Below are positions 1 to 11,404 of a DNA stretch of 64,000 nt, one piece after another (positions within the stretch are counted from its first letter, which is position 1; each line of letters opens with the position of its first letter). The stretch is from contig CAUYUJ010018549.1 in NCBI GenBank assembly GCA_963575745.1, forward strand, positions 21,001 through 85,000, written 5' to 3'. Under the pieces are notes generated by a model. That model had not been told where the DNA came from, ran no database searches, and saw only the letters and a list, made by a program, of their open reading frames with translations. The DNA comes from Prorocentrum cordatum (taxonomy: Eukaryota > Sar > Dinophyceae > Prorocentrales > Prorocentraceae). The translations under genes were made by a program, and so were the position numbers.

Positions 1-1007
1 CCTATTACTGCCAAAAAGCACACTGGCGGGATCGGCCGTTTCGAGTCATCTTGATACGCGTTGTCGGTATTTTGTACTTAACTCGAGCTGTAGGGCAGCT
101 ACAGTGCTGGTAAGCACACCTATCGCACTCATAATCATCAGGCGCGTTCGCCTGTTAAATCCATAGGTCTGAACTCGGCCTGCTAGCCGAGCTAGGCCCG
201 AAAACCTATTCGTATTATTCGAGTCAACTTGATACGCGTGCTGGGTATTTTCTATTTAATTCGAGCTGCAGGGCAGCTACAGAGCTGGTAAGCACATCCA
301 TCGGATTCAGAATTATCAGGCGCGTTCGCTTCCGACTCCAGAGGTTTGAAATCGGTCTGCTAGCCGAGCTAGGCCCGCAATCTATTCGTATTATTCGAGT
401 CATCTTGACAAACGATCTCGGTTTTCTGTACTTAACTCGAGCTGTAGGGCAGCTACAGAGCCTATAGTCACAGAAATCGATTGAGAATTATCGGGCGCGT
501 TTGTCTGTTGTATCGATAGCTCTGAACTTGGCCTGCTGCCCGAGCTAGGTTCGCGAAACTATTCGTCTTGTCCGAATCAGTGTGAACAGTGCTCTCAATT
601 TTCTGCACTCAACTCGTGCTGGGGGAGGGCTACAGTGCTGCGGGTCATAGAAATCGATTTTCATACATCAGGCGCGTTCGTTGGTCGATTCGAGAGCTCA
701 GAACTTGGTCTGCTGCTCGAAACAGGTCCGCGAAACTATTGTATTATTCGAGTCATCCTGAGAGATGCTGTCGGTTTTCCTATTCAACTCGGGCTGTAGG
801 GGGGCTGTAGGGCTGGTAATCACATGAGTCGATTCGCAGACATCAGACGCATCTGTCTGTCGCATTGAGAGGTCTGAACTCGGTCTGATACTCGAACTAG
901 GTTGCGAAACTGTTTGTTTTTTGTTAGAGTCATCTTGAGAGGTCTGAAATCGCTTCGGCTGAAAACTAGTCGTTCTCTGGATTTTTCCCTACACTATATA
1001 CTGTCCG
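1..1007. repeat. 177-bp satellite, block 1
   Basis: Tandem monomers recognised by their start (C)GAGTCATCTTGA, at about 42, 220, 396, 573, 749 and 926, giving steps of 176-178 bp. Each monomer carries in order a TGTCGGTTTTCTG segment, an ACTCGAGCTGTAGGGCAGCTACAGAGCT dyad, ATCGATT..GAGACATCAGGCGCGT, and CTCGGTCTGCTGCCCGAGCTAGGTCCGCGAAACTATTCGTATT. Positions 1-41 are the end of a header module. The last monomer grades into a tail (GGGCTGAAAAACTA..CATTATATA) leading to the foldback module. Open frames here are not conserved between monomers, so I call no genes. Confidence 0.9.
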
Positions 1008-1081
1008 GAAGCTCTACGAGTCGCCCGGCGGTAAGAAAGGTTGACGGTTTAGCGCCGGCGCCCAGTAACTCGTAGAGCTTC
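1008..1081. repeat. Foldback 'double hairpin' module
   Basis: A 13-bp outer inverted repeat (GAAGCTCTACGAG at 1008-1020 and CTCGTAGAGCTTC at 1069-1081) encloses an inner CCGGCGGTAA / TTAGCGCCGG stem around a GTTGACGG loop. About 30 copies of the inner hairpin occur in the window. The three retrotransposons are inserted in such copies. Confidence 0.85.
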
Positions 1082-1119
1082 CCTTAGCAAGTTATTGCTG
1101 GAAGCTTAAGAGTAATTCC

Positions 1120-2105
1120 GGGGCGCTGGAGAGCTAGTTGGCAAGAAAAATCTCGACGGACCTTTTGGTGACTTTTGGTCGGTTAAGAATTTTGTTCTCG
1201 AAATTCAACAATTCGTTTGAGCTCTAGTATTTTTTCCCGTGATATTCGATCTCATTCCCGCTCGCCATCTTGATCTCAGCTCGATCGGGTACCTTTTACT
1301 GCCAAAAAGCAGGCAGGCGGGATCAACCGTTTCGAGTCATCTTGATACCCGTTTCAGTATTTTGTACTTAACTCGAGCTGTAGGGCAGCTAAAGAGCTGG
1401 TGAGCACAGCTAATCGATTCAGAATGATTAGGCGCGTTCGTCTGTTGAGTCCAGAGGTCTCAACTCGGTCTGCTAGCCAAGCTAGGTCCGCAAACCTATT
1501 TGTATTATTCGAGTCATCTTGACAGGCGCTCTCGGTTTTCGCTACTTGAGCTCATAGTCACATAAATCGATTGTAAGTCATCAGGCGCGTTCGTCTGTTG
1601 AATCGAGAGCTCTGAACTCGGCCTGTTGCCCGAGCTAGGTTCGCGAAACTATTCGTATTCTCCGAATCATCTTGAGAAGTGCTCTCAATTTCCTGCACTG
1701 AACTCGTGCTGGGAGAGCGCTACAGTGCTGCTGGTCACAGAGATCGATTCGGACACATCAGGCGCGTCCGTGCGTCGAACCCAAAGCTCGGAACTCGGTC
1801 TGCTTCTCGAACTAGGTCCTCGAAACTATTGTATTATTCGAGTTATCCTGAGAGATGCTGTCGGTTTTCTGCAATTAACTCGGGCTGTAGGGGGGCTGCA
1901 GGGCTGGTAATCACATAACTCGATTCGGAGACATCAGACGCGTCCGCCTGTCGCATCCAGAGGTTTGAACTCGGTTTGATATTCGAACTGTGTTGCGAAA
2001 CTGTTTGTTTTTTTTTGTTAGAGTCATCTTGAGAGGTCCAAAATCGCTTGGGCTGAAAAACTAGTCGTTCTCATGAGTTTTTTCCCACATTATATACTGC
2101 CAGGG
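1120..2105. repeat. Header plus 177-bp satellite, block 2
   Basis: A ~210-bp header (GGAGAGCTAGTTGGCAAG.., CCCGCTCGCCATCTTGATC.., GCCAAAAAGCA) precedes monomers starting near 1333, 1510, 1663, 1839 and 2020. The 1510-1663 monomer is short (153 bp), so it carries a deletion. The block ends in the same tail as block 1. Confidence 0.88.
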
Positions 2106-2175
2106 AGCTCTACGAGTCCCCCGGCGGTAAGAAAGGTTGACGGTTTACCGCCGGCGCCCAGTACCTCGTAGAGCT
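2106..2175. repeat. Foldback 'double hairpin' module
   Basis: Outer arms AGCTCTACGAG (2106-2116) and CTCGTAGAGCT (2165-2175) enclose a complete inner CCGGCGGTAA / TTACCGCCGG stem. This is the best-preserved complete example in the window. Confidence 0.85.
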
Positions 2176-2189
2176 TTTCGATAAAGAGC

Positions 2190-3640
2190 TAAGAGGAATT
2201 TGGGCGCAGGGTGGAGCTAGTTGGCCGACCCGACGTTAAGAGAGAATGTGGTAACCTGGGTCGCTGTTTTTCACTTTATACAAAATTTTGAAGTTCGTTT
2301 TTATAACTAAGATTTTCATTCCCTGTAGCAAGATATGGCGCACCTGCTGTTATTTTTTTATGGCTCTAGCGGCAGCAGTACTAACAAAACTCTTGGAGGA
2401 ACGACTGTGAAGAAAAACTGAAAAATCGTGATCTTTCGAGTTTGTGGGCTCTTGCTGTAGAAGCTTCTATGATGTGTTCCGAAGAGCCCTGTGCAAGAAA
2501 AGAGCTCTACGAGGTGCCCGGCGGTAATCTAGTTGACGGTTTACTGCCGGTTCCAAGTGTGGCAACCGTGGGTCGGTTTTTGTCTCTGTATGCAAAATTT
2601 TGAAATTCGTTCCGATAACCATTATGTTTCTCACGTGTAGTGGGTTCTGCCGCGTCTGCCAGTAAAATTCTCAGGTCCGTAGCTGCAGTATTACTATGAA
2701 AAGACTTGAGGGAACTGACTTTGGATGAAAACGAAAAATAGTGTTTTTTTCGAGTTCTTCTGCTCTTGCTTCAGAAGCTTCCAATATGTGTCCAGAGAAG
2801 CGCTGCAAAAGAGCGTTCACAGTTGGCCGACCCGATCTTAAGAGACAATGTGGTAACTTTTGGTTGGTTTTGCAATCTTGGTGCAAAATTTTGAAGTTCG
2901 TTTTCGGAACCGGCATTTTCTTTCCTGTAGTGGGTTGTGCCACGTCTGCCAGTGAAATTCTCAGGTCCGTAGCTGCAATATTATCGAAAGACTTGAGGGA
3001 ACCGTCGGCCGTTTCCCGCATCTTGACACGCGTTGCCGGTTTTCTGTACTTCTCAAGATTTACGAGAGGGACCGAGCTGCTACGACTCCCAGACATCAGA
3101 CGCGCCGCCTGTCGCATTCAGAGGCCAAAAAATATTCACTATAAGTCGGAATGTTGGTAGGTGCTGTCGGTTTTCTCAACTTAAGTCGAGCTAGGAAGCT
3201 CTCCGAGTCTTTCGGCGGTAACCAAGGTTGACGGTTTACCGCCGGCGCCCAGTGAAGAAAGCTTCTGGAACGCGACAAAAAAAACTCGAGAAATTACGTT
3301 TTTTTATTTATCCAACCTCGGTTCCTGCAAGTCTTTTGATAGTAATATTGGAACTACTGACCTGAACATTTTACTGGCAGACGCGGCATAACCCACTACA
3401 CGTGAGAAAAATACCGGTTATCAAAATGAATTTTGAAATATCTTTCGAATATTGACAAATCCGACCCAAAGTCATCACATTGTCTCTTTTGGTCGGATCG
3501 GCCAACTAGCTCCACCCCGCGCCGGAATTCCTCTAGCTCATCGATGCCGAAGAGCTCTACAAGGTAAACCTCTAGCTCTCAGAGAGCTCTTCGGGGAAAT
3601 TATTCACTGCGTGGAGCTCCCCATATGTGCATCTACTCGC
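2190..3640. repeat. Beta modules, two direct and one inverted
   Basis: A moderately AT-rich module is present from about 2220 and again from about 2820: it contains GACAATGTGGTAACTTTTGGTCGGTTTTGCAA, a CACCTGTAGTGGGTT run, CTCAGGTCCGTAGCTGCAGTATTACTATC and a GAGTTTCTCTTGCT-like end. A third copy runs in reverse from about 3295 to 3540. Foldback copies lie at about 2515-2560 and 3205-3255. A partial 177-bp monomer is present near 3010-3180. No coding function is supported. Confidence 0.75.
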
Positions 3641-3770
3641 ATGGACCTGTCCGCCGTGAATGTGTAGGCGCAAGAGCTTTCGAATATTAACGAGCTTCAG
3701 TTGTGACGGTCTGGGCATCAATCTAACTGCGAATGAATTGGAGTGTGAATGAGCCTCAGTAGTACGAGCG
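3641..3770. other. Unclassified junction sequence
   Basis: The satellite stops at about 3640. This stretch matches none of the satellite modules and has no convincing frame. It begins a ~2-kb insertion of unrelated minisatellites that ends near 5640. Confidence 0.5.
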
Positions 3771-4140
3771 CGTCTCTGTGCATGAGCCTGGGGCCTCCTC
3801 GGGCATTCTGAAACCTACTGGGGCTTCCTGGGGTCTCCAGGAGCTTCTTGGGACCTCCTGGGACCTCCTAGGAATGTTTCGTGCCCCAGGGGAGGCGCGA
3901 TCTATAGCAACAGACGTACATTAACCATTGCGGATTAGAGCCACAGGAGAAGGGCAGTCTATAGGAACACGCGTAAAACACCAAGGACTCGTGCCCCAGG
4001 GGAGGCCCAATACATAGGAACATTTAGGATTGTGTACACAGGAGAAAGACCATCTATAGACACACACGTAGAAAATCAACGAATCGTGCTGCAGGTGAGG
4101 CCCAATCGATAGGAGCATACGTAAAACACATGGGATTGGA
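3771..4140. repeat. Degenerate ~100-bp tandem repeat
   Basis: Three loosely similar units start at CGTGCCCCAGG (3880), CGTGCCCCAGG (3990) and CGTGCTGCAGG (4085). They share AGGGGAGGC(C/G)C(A/G)AT, CTATAG and ACACGCGTAAAACAC-type segments. The left part (3780-3870) is built from GGGGCCTCCTGG-like words. Confidence 0.6.
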
Positions 4141-4400
4141 GCCACTCCTGTTGCCTTCTGAGGCCTCCTGTTCCTGGGGCCTCTCGGGGCCTCCTGTTGC
4201 CTTCCGAAGCCTTCTGGCGCTTCCTGTTGTCTCCTGGGGTTTCCTGACGCCTTCTGGAGCTTCTTGGGGCCTCCTGAGCCTCTTGGGACATCCTGTGGCC
4301 TCTTGAGCCTTTCTGTGGCCTCCTGATGCCTCCTGGGACCTCATGTGGTCTCCTGGGGCCTCCTGGAGCCTGTTGGAGCTTCCTGTGGCATCCTGAGAAG
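4141..4400. repeat. CCTCCTGGGG-type minisatellite
   Basis: Short interchangeable words such as CCTCCTG, TTGCC, TTCTGG and GGGGCCTCCTG are repeated about every 10-12 bp. The minus-strand frame through it is Ser/Gly/Glu-rich and changes with repeat phase, so I do not treat it as protein-coding. Confidence 0.65.
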
Positions 4401-4469
4401 AATCTGCGCCCACGAGCCTGGCCACCAAGACTAGCAAACCGATCGAGACACCCTCAAAATCTGGCCTAC

Positions 4470-5208
4470 CTGGGGGTGAAAATGAGCGCCTCGCATGAGA
4501 CATCCTCCATATCTGCTCCGAAAGCGAAGGATGTTGGGCACAGAAACAAGCAAACCGCTTGAGAAATCCCCACAAAATGGCCGCGGCTCCCCTCAGGGGT
4601 GCCGAAATGAGCGCCTCGCTCGAGACATCCTCCAAATCTGTTCTGAAAGCGAAGGATGTTGGGCACAGAAACAGGCAAACCGCCTGAGACATCCCCACAA
4701 AATGGCCGCGAACGAGCCCGTGCAACCACCCCTGGCGGCCCCCCTTAGGGGTGCTGAAATGAGCGCCTCGCTCGAGACATCCTCCAAATCTGCTCCGAAA
4801 GCGAAGGATGTTGGGCACAGAAACAGGCAAACCGCCTGAGACGTCCCCACAAAATGGCCGCGAGCGAGCCCGTGCAACCACCCCTGGCGGCTCCCCTTAG
4901 GGGCGCTGAAATGAGCGCCTCGCTCGAGACATCCTCCAAATCTGCTCCGAAAGCGAAGGATGTTGGGCACAGAAACAGGCAAACCGCCTGAGACATCCCC
5001 ACAAAATGGCCGCGAACGAGCCCGTGCAACCACCCCTGGCGGCTCCCCTTAGGGGTGCTGAAATGAGCGCCTCGCTCGAGACATCCTCCAAATCTGCTCC
5101 GAAAGCGAAGGATGTTGGGCACAGAAACAGGCAAACCGCCTGAGACATCCCCACACAATGGCCGCGAACGAGCCCGTGCAACCACCCCTGGCGGCTCCCC
5201 TCAGGGGT
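4470..5208. repeat. 152-bp tandem repeat, about five copies
   Basis: Units begin with GAAATGAGCGCCTCGCTCGAGA at about 4605, 4757, 4909 and 5061, preceded by a shortened diverged unit at about 4478. Each contains a CGAAGGATGTTGGGCACAG segment, GCCTGAGACATCCCCACA, AATGGCCGCG and a CCCCTTAGGGG palindrome. Because 152 is not a multiple of three, the long minus-strand frame cycles through all three frames. That, with near-identity of the units, points to non-coding satellite DNA. Confidence 0.85.
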
Positions 5209-5410
5209 GCTGAGTATGAGTAAGTCTGTGTATGAGTAAGTCTGTGTATGTGTACGTCTGGGTATGACTAATACTGTGTATGAGTAAGTCTGTGCATGAG
5301 TAAGTCTGTATATGAGTATGTCCGAGTGTGAGTAAGTCTGAGTATGAGTAGGTCTGAGTATGAGTAAGTCTGAGTATGAGTAAGTCTGTGTATGAGCAAG
5401 TCTGAGTATG
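5209..5410. repeat. 16-bp minisatellite
   Basis: About a dozen copies of TGAGTAAGTCTGTGTA and one-base variants follow each other, with occasional TATGTCCGAG variants. The repeat abuts the last 152-bp unit directly. Confidence 0.85.
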
Positions 5411-5640
5411 TCCGACAGGAGGGGAGGAGAAGAGGAGGAGGAAGGAGGAGAAGGAGGAGTAGGAGGCGTCCAAGTAATAAGAATAACCCCATCTGAGGAT
5501 ATGGGGAAAAATTCCATTAGGAAGAAAGTAGCAGAGTACGAATTCGTGTTTGGCGTTTGCGTTCACGAAAGACCCAAACCAAGCGTCTAGATGCTTCGCG
5601 TCTCATGATCTCCTTCTATTTTTTCGGCCGAAGAGCTCTC
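5411..5640. other. GGA tract and unique spacer
   Basis: A ~50-bp purine stretch (GGAGGAGAAGAGGAGG) is followed by about 170 bp that match no other module in the window. No gene is supported. Inverted satellite starts at about 5640. Confidence 0.5.
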
Positions 5641-6985
5641 GAGCTGCTCTGCAGCTCGAGTTCAGTTAAGAAGTCACATGATTTTGAGAAAATATGGGTA
5701 TAATACGAATAATTTACAAACCTAGCCCGGGTAGCAGACCGAGTTTAGACCTCTCGATAAAACTTGGTAGCGTCAAAAACCCGAAGAGCAAAGAGACCCC
5801 CGGGGACGGGGCATCTTCCCTAGAACTGGGCGCCGGCGGTAAACCGTCAACCTTCCTTACCGCCGGGGGACTCGTAGAGCTTCCTGACAATATATAATGT
5901 GGAAAAAATGCAGAGAACGAATAGTTTTTCAGCCCAAGCGTTTTCAGACCTCTCGATGCAACAGGCGAACGCCCCCGATGCTTCTGGATTGTCTTCTTTG
6001 CGAGCTCTGTAGCTCTCCTACAGCCCGGGTTACGTGCGTAAATCGACAGCACCTCTTAAGATGACTCTAACAAAACGAATAGTTTGGCAACCCAGCTCGA
6101 GTATCTAACCGAGATCAGAACTCTGAGTGCGACAGGCGGACGCGTCTGATGTCTGTGAATCGACTCCTGTGAGTACCAGCCGTGCAGCGTCCCTACAGCC
6201 CGAGTTAAGTACAGAAAACCGACAACACCTCTCACGATGACTCGAACAATACAATAGTTTCGCGGACCTAGTTCGGGCAGCAGACCGAGTTCCGAGCTCT
6301 GGATTCGACAGGCGGACGCGTCTGATGTCTTCAAATCGATTCCTGTGACCACCAGCACTGTAGCCCCCCCCCCCCAGCCCGAGTTCAGTGCAGAAAACCG
6401 AGAGCACTTCTCAAGATGACTCGAACAATACAAACAGTTTCGCGATTCTAGATCGGGCAGCAGACCGAGTTCAGAGCTCTGGATTCAACAGACAAATGCG
6501 ACTGATGATTCTGAATCGGTTTCTGTAAGTATCAGCTCTGTAGCTGTCCTATAGCTCGAGTTAAGTACAGAAAACTGAGAGCGTCTGTCAAGATGACTCG
6601 AATAATACAGATAGGTTTGCACACCTAGCTCGGCTAGCAGACCGAGTCCAGACCTTTAGATTCAACAGGCGAACGCGCCTGATCATTCTGAATCGATTAG
6701 CTGTGCTTACCAGCTCTGTAGCTGCCCTGAAGCTCGAGTTATGTTCAGAAAACCGTCATCGCGTGTCAAGATGACTTCAAACGGCCGATCCCGCCTGCCT
6801 GCGTTTTGGCAGTAAAAGATACCGATCGAGCTGAGATCAAGATGGCGAGCGGGAGTAATATCGAATATCATGGGAAGAAATACTAGAGCTCTAACGAATA
6901 GTTGAATTTCGAGAACAAAATTTTCAACCGACCAAAAGTCACCAAAAGTTCAGTCGAGATTTTTCTTGCCAACTAGCTCTCCAGC
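5640..6985. repeat. Inverted 177-bp satellite block
   Basis: The same modules appear reverse-complemented. A foldback copy lies at about 5826-5885 (GGCGGTAAACCGTCAACC). Tail and monomers follow to about 6790. The header in reverse (GAGATCAAGATGGCGAGCGGG) is at about 6830-6985. A run of 11 C is present near 6366-6376. The orientation change shows the satellite has been rearranged by inversion. Confidence 0.85.
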
Positions 6986-6989
6986 GCGC

Positions 6990-7960
6990 CGGAACTTGGT
7001 AGCGTCCAAACCCCGGAGAGCAAAGAGGGCACAAACCAGGAAGCCTTCCTGGCAAGCCCACAGAAGCTCTGGGGAAGCTCTTCTGGGGCTCTGGGGGCTC
7101 CCCTGCAGCGCTTCTGAAGCGCTGCCAGGAACGCTTCCACGCGTGCCTGCACGTGTGCAGGCACGCGTTCACGCTTGCCGGAAGCTCTCCCGGACCCGCT
7201 GCCGGGACGGGCGAGTTGCTGCGAGGATCGTGGACCGGCGAAGATGGGCTGCTGGCGGGCACCACCACCGTCCGGCTTCTAATCTAAAACCCTCTAGCTC
7301 TCAGAGAGCTCTCCAGGAATTGCTCTTAAGCTTCCGGCAATAACTTGCGAAGGGAAGCTCTACGAGTTAAGCTCTGCGAGGCCCCCCTGCAGCGCTTCGG
7401 AAGCGCTGCCAGGAACGCTTCCACGCGTGCCTGCACGCGTGCAGACACACGTGGACGCGTGTCGGAAGCGCCCCCGAACCCGCTGCCGGCTCGGGCGAGT
7501 TGCTGCGAGGATCGTGGAGCGGCGGAGGTAGGCTGCTGGCGGGCACCACCACCGTCCGGCTTCTAATCTTAAACCCTATAGCTGTCAGAGAGCTCTCCGG
7601 GAACAAACGAACGCACCTGATGCTTCTAGATAAGGTTTCTGTGCGTATTAGCTCTGTAGCTTCTCTACAGCCCGAGTTCAATACAGAAAATAGACAACAC
7701 CTGTCAAGCTGACTCGGAGAGAGCTGCCTTCCCGGCAGCCGGTCCGGGAGAGCTTCCGGCAGGCGTCCACGCGTGCCTGCAAGCGTGCTGGCACGCGTGG
7801 AAGCATTCGTGGCAGCGCTTCGGAAGCGCTGCTGGGGAGCCCCCAGAGCTCCAGAAGCGCGTCACGCGGGCGTCCGCAGAGCTCGCCAGGACAGCTGTCC
7901 GGTGTGTGTTCTCTTTGCTCTCCGGGTTTTGGACCCTACGAAGTGGACGCACCAAGTTCT
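6990..7960. repeat. GC-rich palindromic modules (three, one chimeric)
   Basis: Two modules run in reverse (6990-7340 and 7370-7600), ending in ACCACCACCGTCCGGCTTCTAATC. A third runs forward at about 7715-7960 and ends in TTTGCTCTCCGGGTTTTGGA. The centre of each is a near-perfect palindrome around GCCTGCACGCGTGCAGGC. A partial reversed 177-bp monomer lies at about 7600-7710. Confidence 0.8.
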
Positions 7961-9210
7961 GGCGCGATGGAGAGGTAGCGGACGGGAAAAATCTCGACGG
8001 ACCTTTTGCTGACTTTTGGTCAGTACCTCGTATAGCTCTTCGGCATCGATGAGCTCGAGGAATTTTGGCGCGGGGTGGAGCTAGTTGGTCGACCCGAGCA
8101 GAAAGGACAATGTGGCAAATTTTGGTTGCTTTTGCTAGATCTGAAATAGATTTGACCATTTATTTTGAGGAAGCAGATTTGGTGCAGCTGTACACGACTA
8201 TGAGAGCCTCTGCGTCTCAATCTGAGCTCAGTGGGCGCACTTTTACTATGAAAACACATGACGGAACCCACTTTATGTCGAGATGAAAGAAAATGTTCAT
8301 TTGTTCGAGAAATTCCTCGACAAGCTATCTCTTTCGACTCTGAGCACTTTACGCGTGGGAGGAGCTCTACGAGGTTCCCGGCGGTGACCAGGTTGACGGT
8401 TCACCGCCGACGCCAATCAAAACTTTGTTCTCGAAATTGAACCATTCGTCAGCGCTCTATTTTTTTCCGTGTTACTCGTCATCTTGACCTCAGCTCGATC
8501 GGGGAGCTTTCGCCGAAAAGCACATGGGCAGGATCGGCTGTTTCGAGTGATCTCCACAGGCGTTGTCGGTATTTTTGTACTGAATTCGAGCTATAGTACA
8601 GAGCTGCTACTCACAGAAACCGATTCACAATCATGAGGCGCGTTTGTCTCGAATATAGAGCTCTGAACTCGATCCACTGCCCGAGCTAGGTTCGCGAAGC
8701 TATTCGTATTGTTCGAGTCATCTTGAGAGGTGCTGTCAGTTTTCTGTTCTTAACTCGGGCTGTAGGTGGGCTACAGGGCTGGTAATCACAGGCATCGATT
8801 TGGAGACATCAGGCACGTCCGTCTGTCGAATCCACAGCTCGGAACTCGGTCTGCTGCCCGAGCTAGGTCCGCGAAGCTATTCCTATTGTCCGAGATATCT
8901 AGAGAGGTGCTGTCGGGTTTCTGCTCTTAACTCGGGCTGTAGAGGGGCTACAGGGCTGGCAATCAAGGAATCGATTTGAAGACATGAGGCGTGTCCGGCT
9001 GTCGCATTCAGAGGTCTCAAATCGGTCTGATACTCGAGCTAGGTTGGCGAAGCTGTTCGTATTGTTCGAGTCACCTCGAGAGGTGCTGTCGATTTTCGCA
9101 CGTAACTCGGGCTGTAGGAGAGCTACAGAGCTGATACGCACAGAAAACAATCCAGAACATCAGGGGCGTTTGCCTGTTGCATCGAGAGATCGCGAATTGC
9201 TTGGGCTGAA
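7961..9210. repeat. Beta module, header fragment and satellite monomers
   Basis: A short CTCGTA(T/G)AGCTCTTCGGC cassette (8020-8090) precedes a beta module (8090-8350), a foldback copy (GGCGGTGACCAGG at about 8380), a shortened header and about four monomers from 8550. The last monomer is joined to the tail segment at about 9180. Confidence 0.8.
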
Positions 9211-9510
9211 AAATTACTTGGTAGCGTCCAAAACCCAGAGAGATCGGAGAGCGAAAGCAACACACAACGCTCTCGTGATGCTTTTCTGGGGCTCTGGGGG
9301 CTCCCCTGCAGCGCTTCTGAAGCGCTGCCAGGAACGCTTCCACGCGTGCCTGCACGCGTGCAGGCACGCGTGGACGCGTGCCCGAAGCGCTCCCGGACCC
9401 GCTGCGAAGTTTTACAAGCCGCTGCGGGGATCCTGGACCGGCGGAGATGGGCTGCTGGCGGCACCACCACTGTCCGGCTTCTAATCTAAAACCCTCTAGC
9501 TCTCAGAGTG
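9211..9510 (-). repeat. GC-rich palindromic module, reversed
   Basis: It starts at ACTTGGTAGCGTCCAAAACCC and ends at ACCACCACTGTCCGGCTTCTAATC. The central palindrome is at about 9340-9375. The flanks are satellite tail on the left and a foldback copy on the right, so it looks inserted or recombined between them. Confidence 0.8.
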
Positions 9511-9514
9511 CTCT

Positions 9515-10509
9515 CCGGGAATTTACGGCGGTGAGAAGGGGTTGACGGTTTACCGCCGGCCCCTAGTAACTTGTAGAGCTTCTCTTAGCTAGTTGCTGGA
9601 AGCTTAAGAGTGGCGCTGGAGAGCTAGTTGGCAATAAAAATCTCGACGGACTTTCTGCTGACTTGGTCGGTTGAAAATTTTGTTCTCGAAATTCAACACT
9701 TCGTTCGACCTCTAATATTTTTTCTGACCATATTCGATCTTATTCCCGCTCGCCATCTTGATCTCAGGTTGATCGGGGAGATATTACCGCCAAAAAGCGT
9801 TGCGGCGGGATCTGCCGTTTCGAGTCATCTTGACAGGCGTTGTCGGTTTTCTGTACTTAACTCGAGCTGTAGGGCAGCTACAGAGCTCATACTTTCAGAA
9901 ACCGATTCAGAATCATCAGGCGCTTTCGTCTGTTGCATCCAGAGGTCTAAACTCGGTCTGCTACTCGAGCTAGGTCCGCGAAGCTATTCGTATTGTTCGA
10001 GTCTTTTCGACAGGTGCTATCGGTTTTGCTGTACTGAACTCGGTCTGTAGGGTGGCTACAGGGCTGGTAATTTCAGAAACTGATTCAGAGACATCAGGCG
10101 CGTCCGCCTGTCGCTTGCAGAGGTCTGAACTCGGTCTGCTACTTGAGCAGGTTCGCGAGAATATTCGTATCGCTCGGGTCATCTTGACAGGGGCTGTCGG
10201 CTTTCTTTACTTAACTCGAGCTCTAGGGCAGCTACAGAGCTAATGCTCACAGAAACCGATGCAGAATAATCAGGCGCGTTCGTCTGTTGCATCCAGAGGT
10301 CTGAAATCGGTCTGCTACTCGAGCTAGCCCCGGGAAACTATTCGTATCGTTCGAGTCATTTCGAGAGGTGCTGTCGGTTTTCGCCATATCTCGGGCTGTA
10401 GGAGAGCTAACGAGCTGATACGCACAGAAAATGATTTGGAATCATCAGGCCAGTTCGTATTTTGCTTTTAGAGGTCTGAACTGGGTCTGCTACTAGGTCC
10501 GCGAAACTA
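9515..10509. repeat. Foldback, header and satellite monomers
   Basis: A foldback copy (GGCGGTGAGAAGGGG, about 9525-9575) and a header (9600-9810) lead into four to five monomers running to about 10,500. The block joins directly to a reversed GC-rich module. Confidence 0.8.
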
Positions 10510-11400
10510 TTTGTATTCCGGGGATCGTGGAGCGGCGGAAATGGGCTGCTGGCGGGCACCACCACCGCCCGGCTTCTAATCTAAAACCCTCTAGCTCTCA
10601 GAGAGCTCCCCGGGAAAAACCCAGAGAGAAAACCCGAGAGCGAAAGCAACGCACACCGGAAAGCTTTCCAGGCGAGCCTTTCGGACGCTCTCGTGAAGCC
10701 CTTCTGGAACTCTGGGGGCTCCCCTGCAACGCTTCTGAAGCGCTGCCAGGAACGCTTCCACTCGTGCCTGCGCGCGTGCAGGCATTCGTGGACGCGCGCC
10801 CGAAGCGCACCCGGACCCGCTGCGAGGTTTTTCTGGGAACCAGCGGTAAACCGTCAACCAGGTTACCGCCGGGGCCTTTGTAGAGGTCTTTTCTCACACG
10901 GCGCTCCTCGGTAAACATGACGAAAGCGTCTAGAGCAAGACCTGAAAAAAATCGAAAAATCACGTTTTTCTGTTTTTATCCAACGTCGGTTCCCCCAAGT
11001 GTTTTGATAGTAATACGGGAGCTGCGGACTTGAGAATTTCACTGGCAGACGCGGCATAACCCACTACAGGTGCGAAAAATCTGGTTTCTTAAAATACATG
11101 GTAAAATATCTTTCAAATCTTAGCAAAACCGACCCAAAGTTGTCACATTGTCCTTTCTGGCCGGGTCGATCAACTAGCTCCACCCCGCGCCGGAATTCCT
11201 CTAGCTCATCGATGCCGAAGAGCTCTACGAGGTACAAGCCGCTGCGGGGATCGTGGACCGGCGGAGATGGGCTGCTGGCAGGCACCACCACTGTCCGGCT
11301 TCTAATCTGAAACCCTCTACCTCTCAGAGAGCCCTCCGGGAATTACTCATCAGCTTCCAGCAACGAGGTCAGGGAAGCTCTGCGAGTTAATCCGGAGAGC
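10510..11400. repeat. GC-rich module, foldback and beta module, all reversed
   Basis: A reversed GC-rich module (10,510-10,840), a reversed foldback (GCGGTAAACCGTCAACC, about 10,838-10,880), a reversed beta module (10,890-11,235) and half of another GC-rich module (11,235-11,400) follow each other. The last ends in CCGGAGAGC, where the inverted-repeat element is inserted. Confidence 0.75.
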
Positions 11401-11404
11401 AAAA

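Noticed and set aside
589-1918. Short ORFs recurring in the 177-bp monomers
   Set aside because: Present only where chance removes stops; 177-bp units vary by one base, changing frame, and the substitutions show no codon pattern.
4470-5208. Direct repeats considered as a CRISPR array
   Set aside because: The units are contiguous and nearly identical over their whole length with no variable spacers, and the context is eukaryotic.
4054-5517. Long overlapping minus-strand frames (up to ~275 residues) with repeated RFGGCLERGAHF-type segments
   Set aside because: They are translations of a 152-bp tandem repeat in rotating frames and of a 16-bp minisatellite; no frame is specially conserved.
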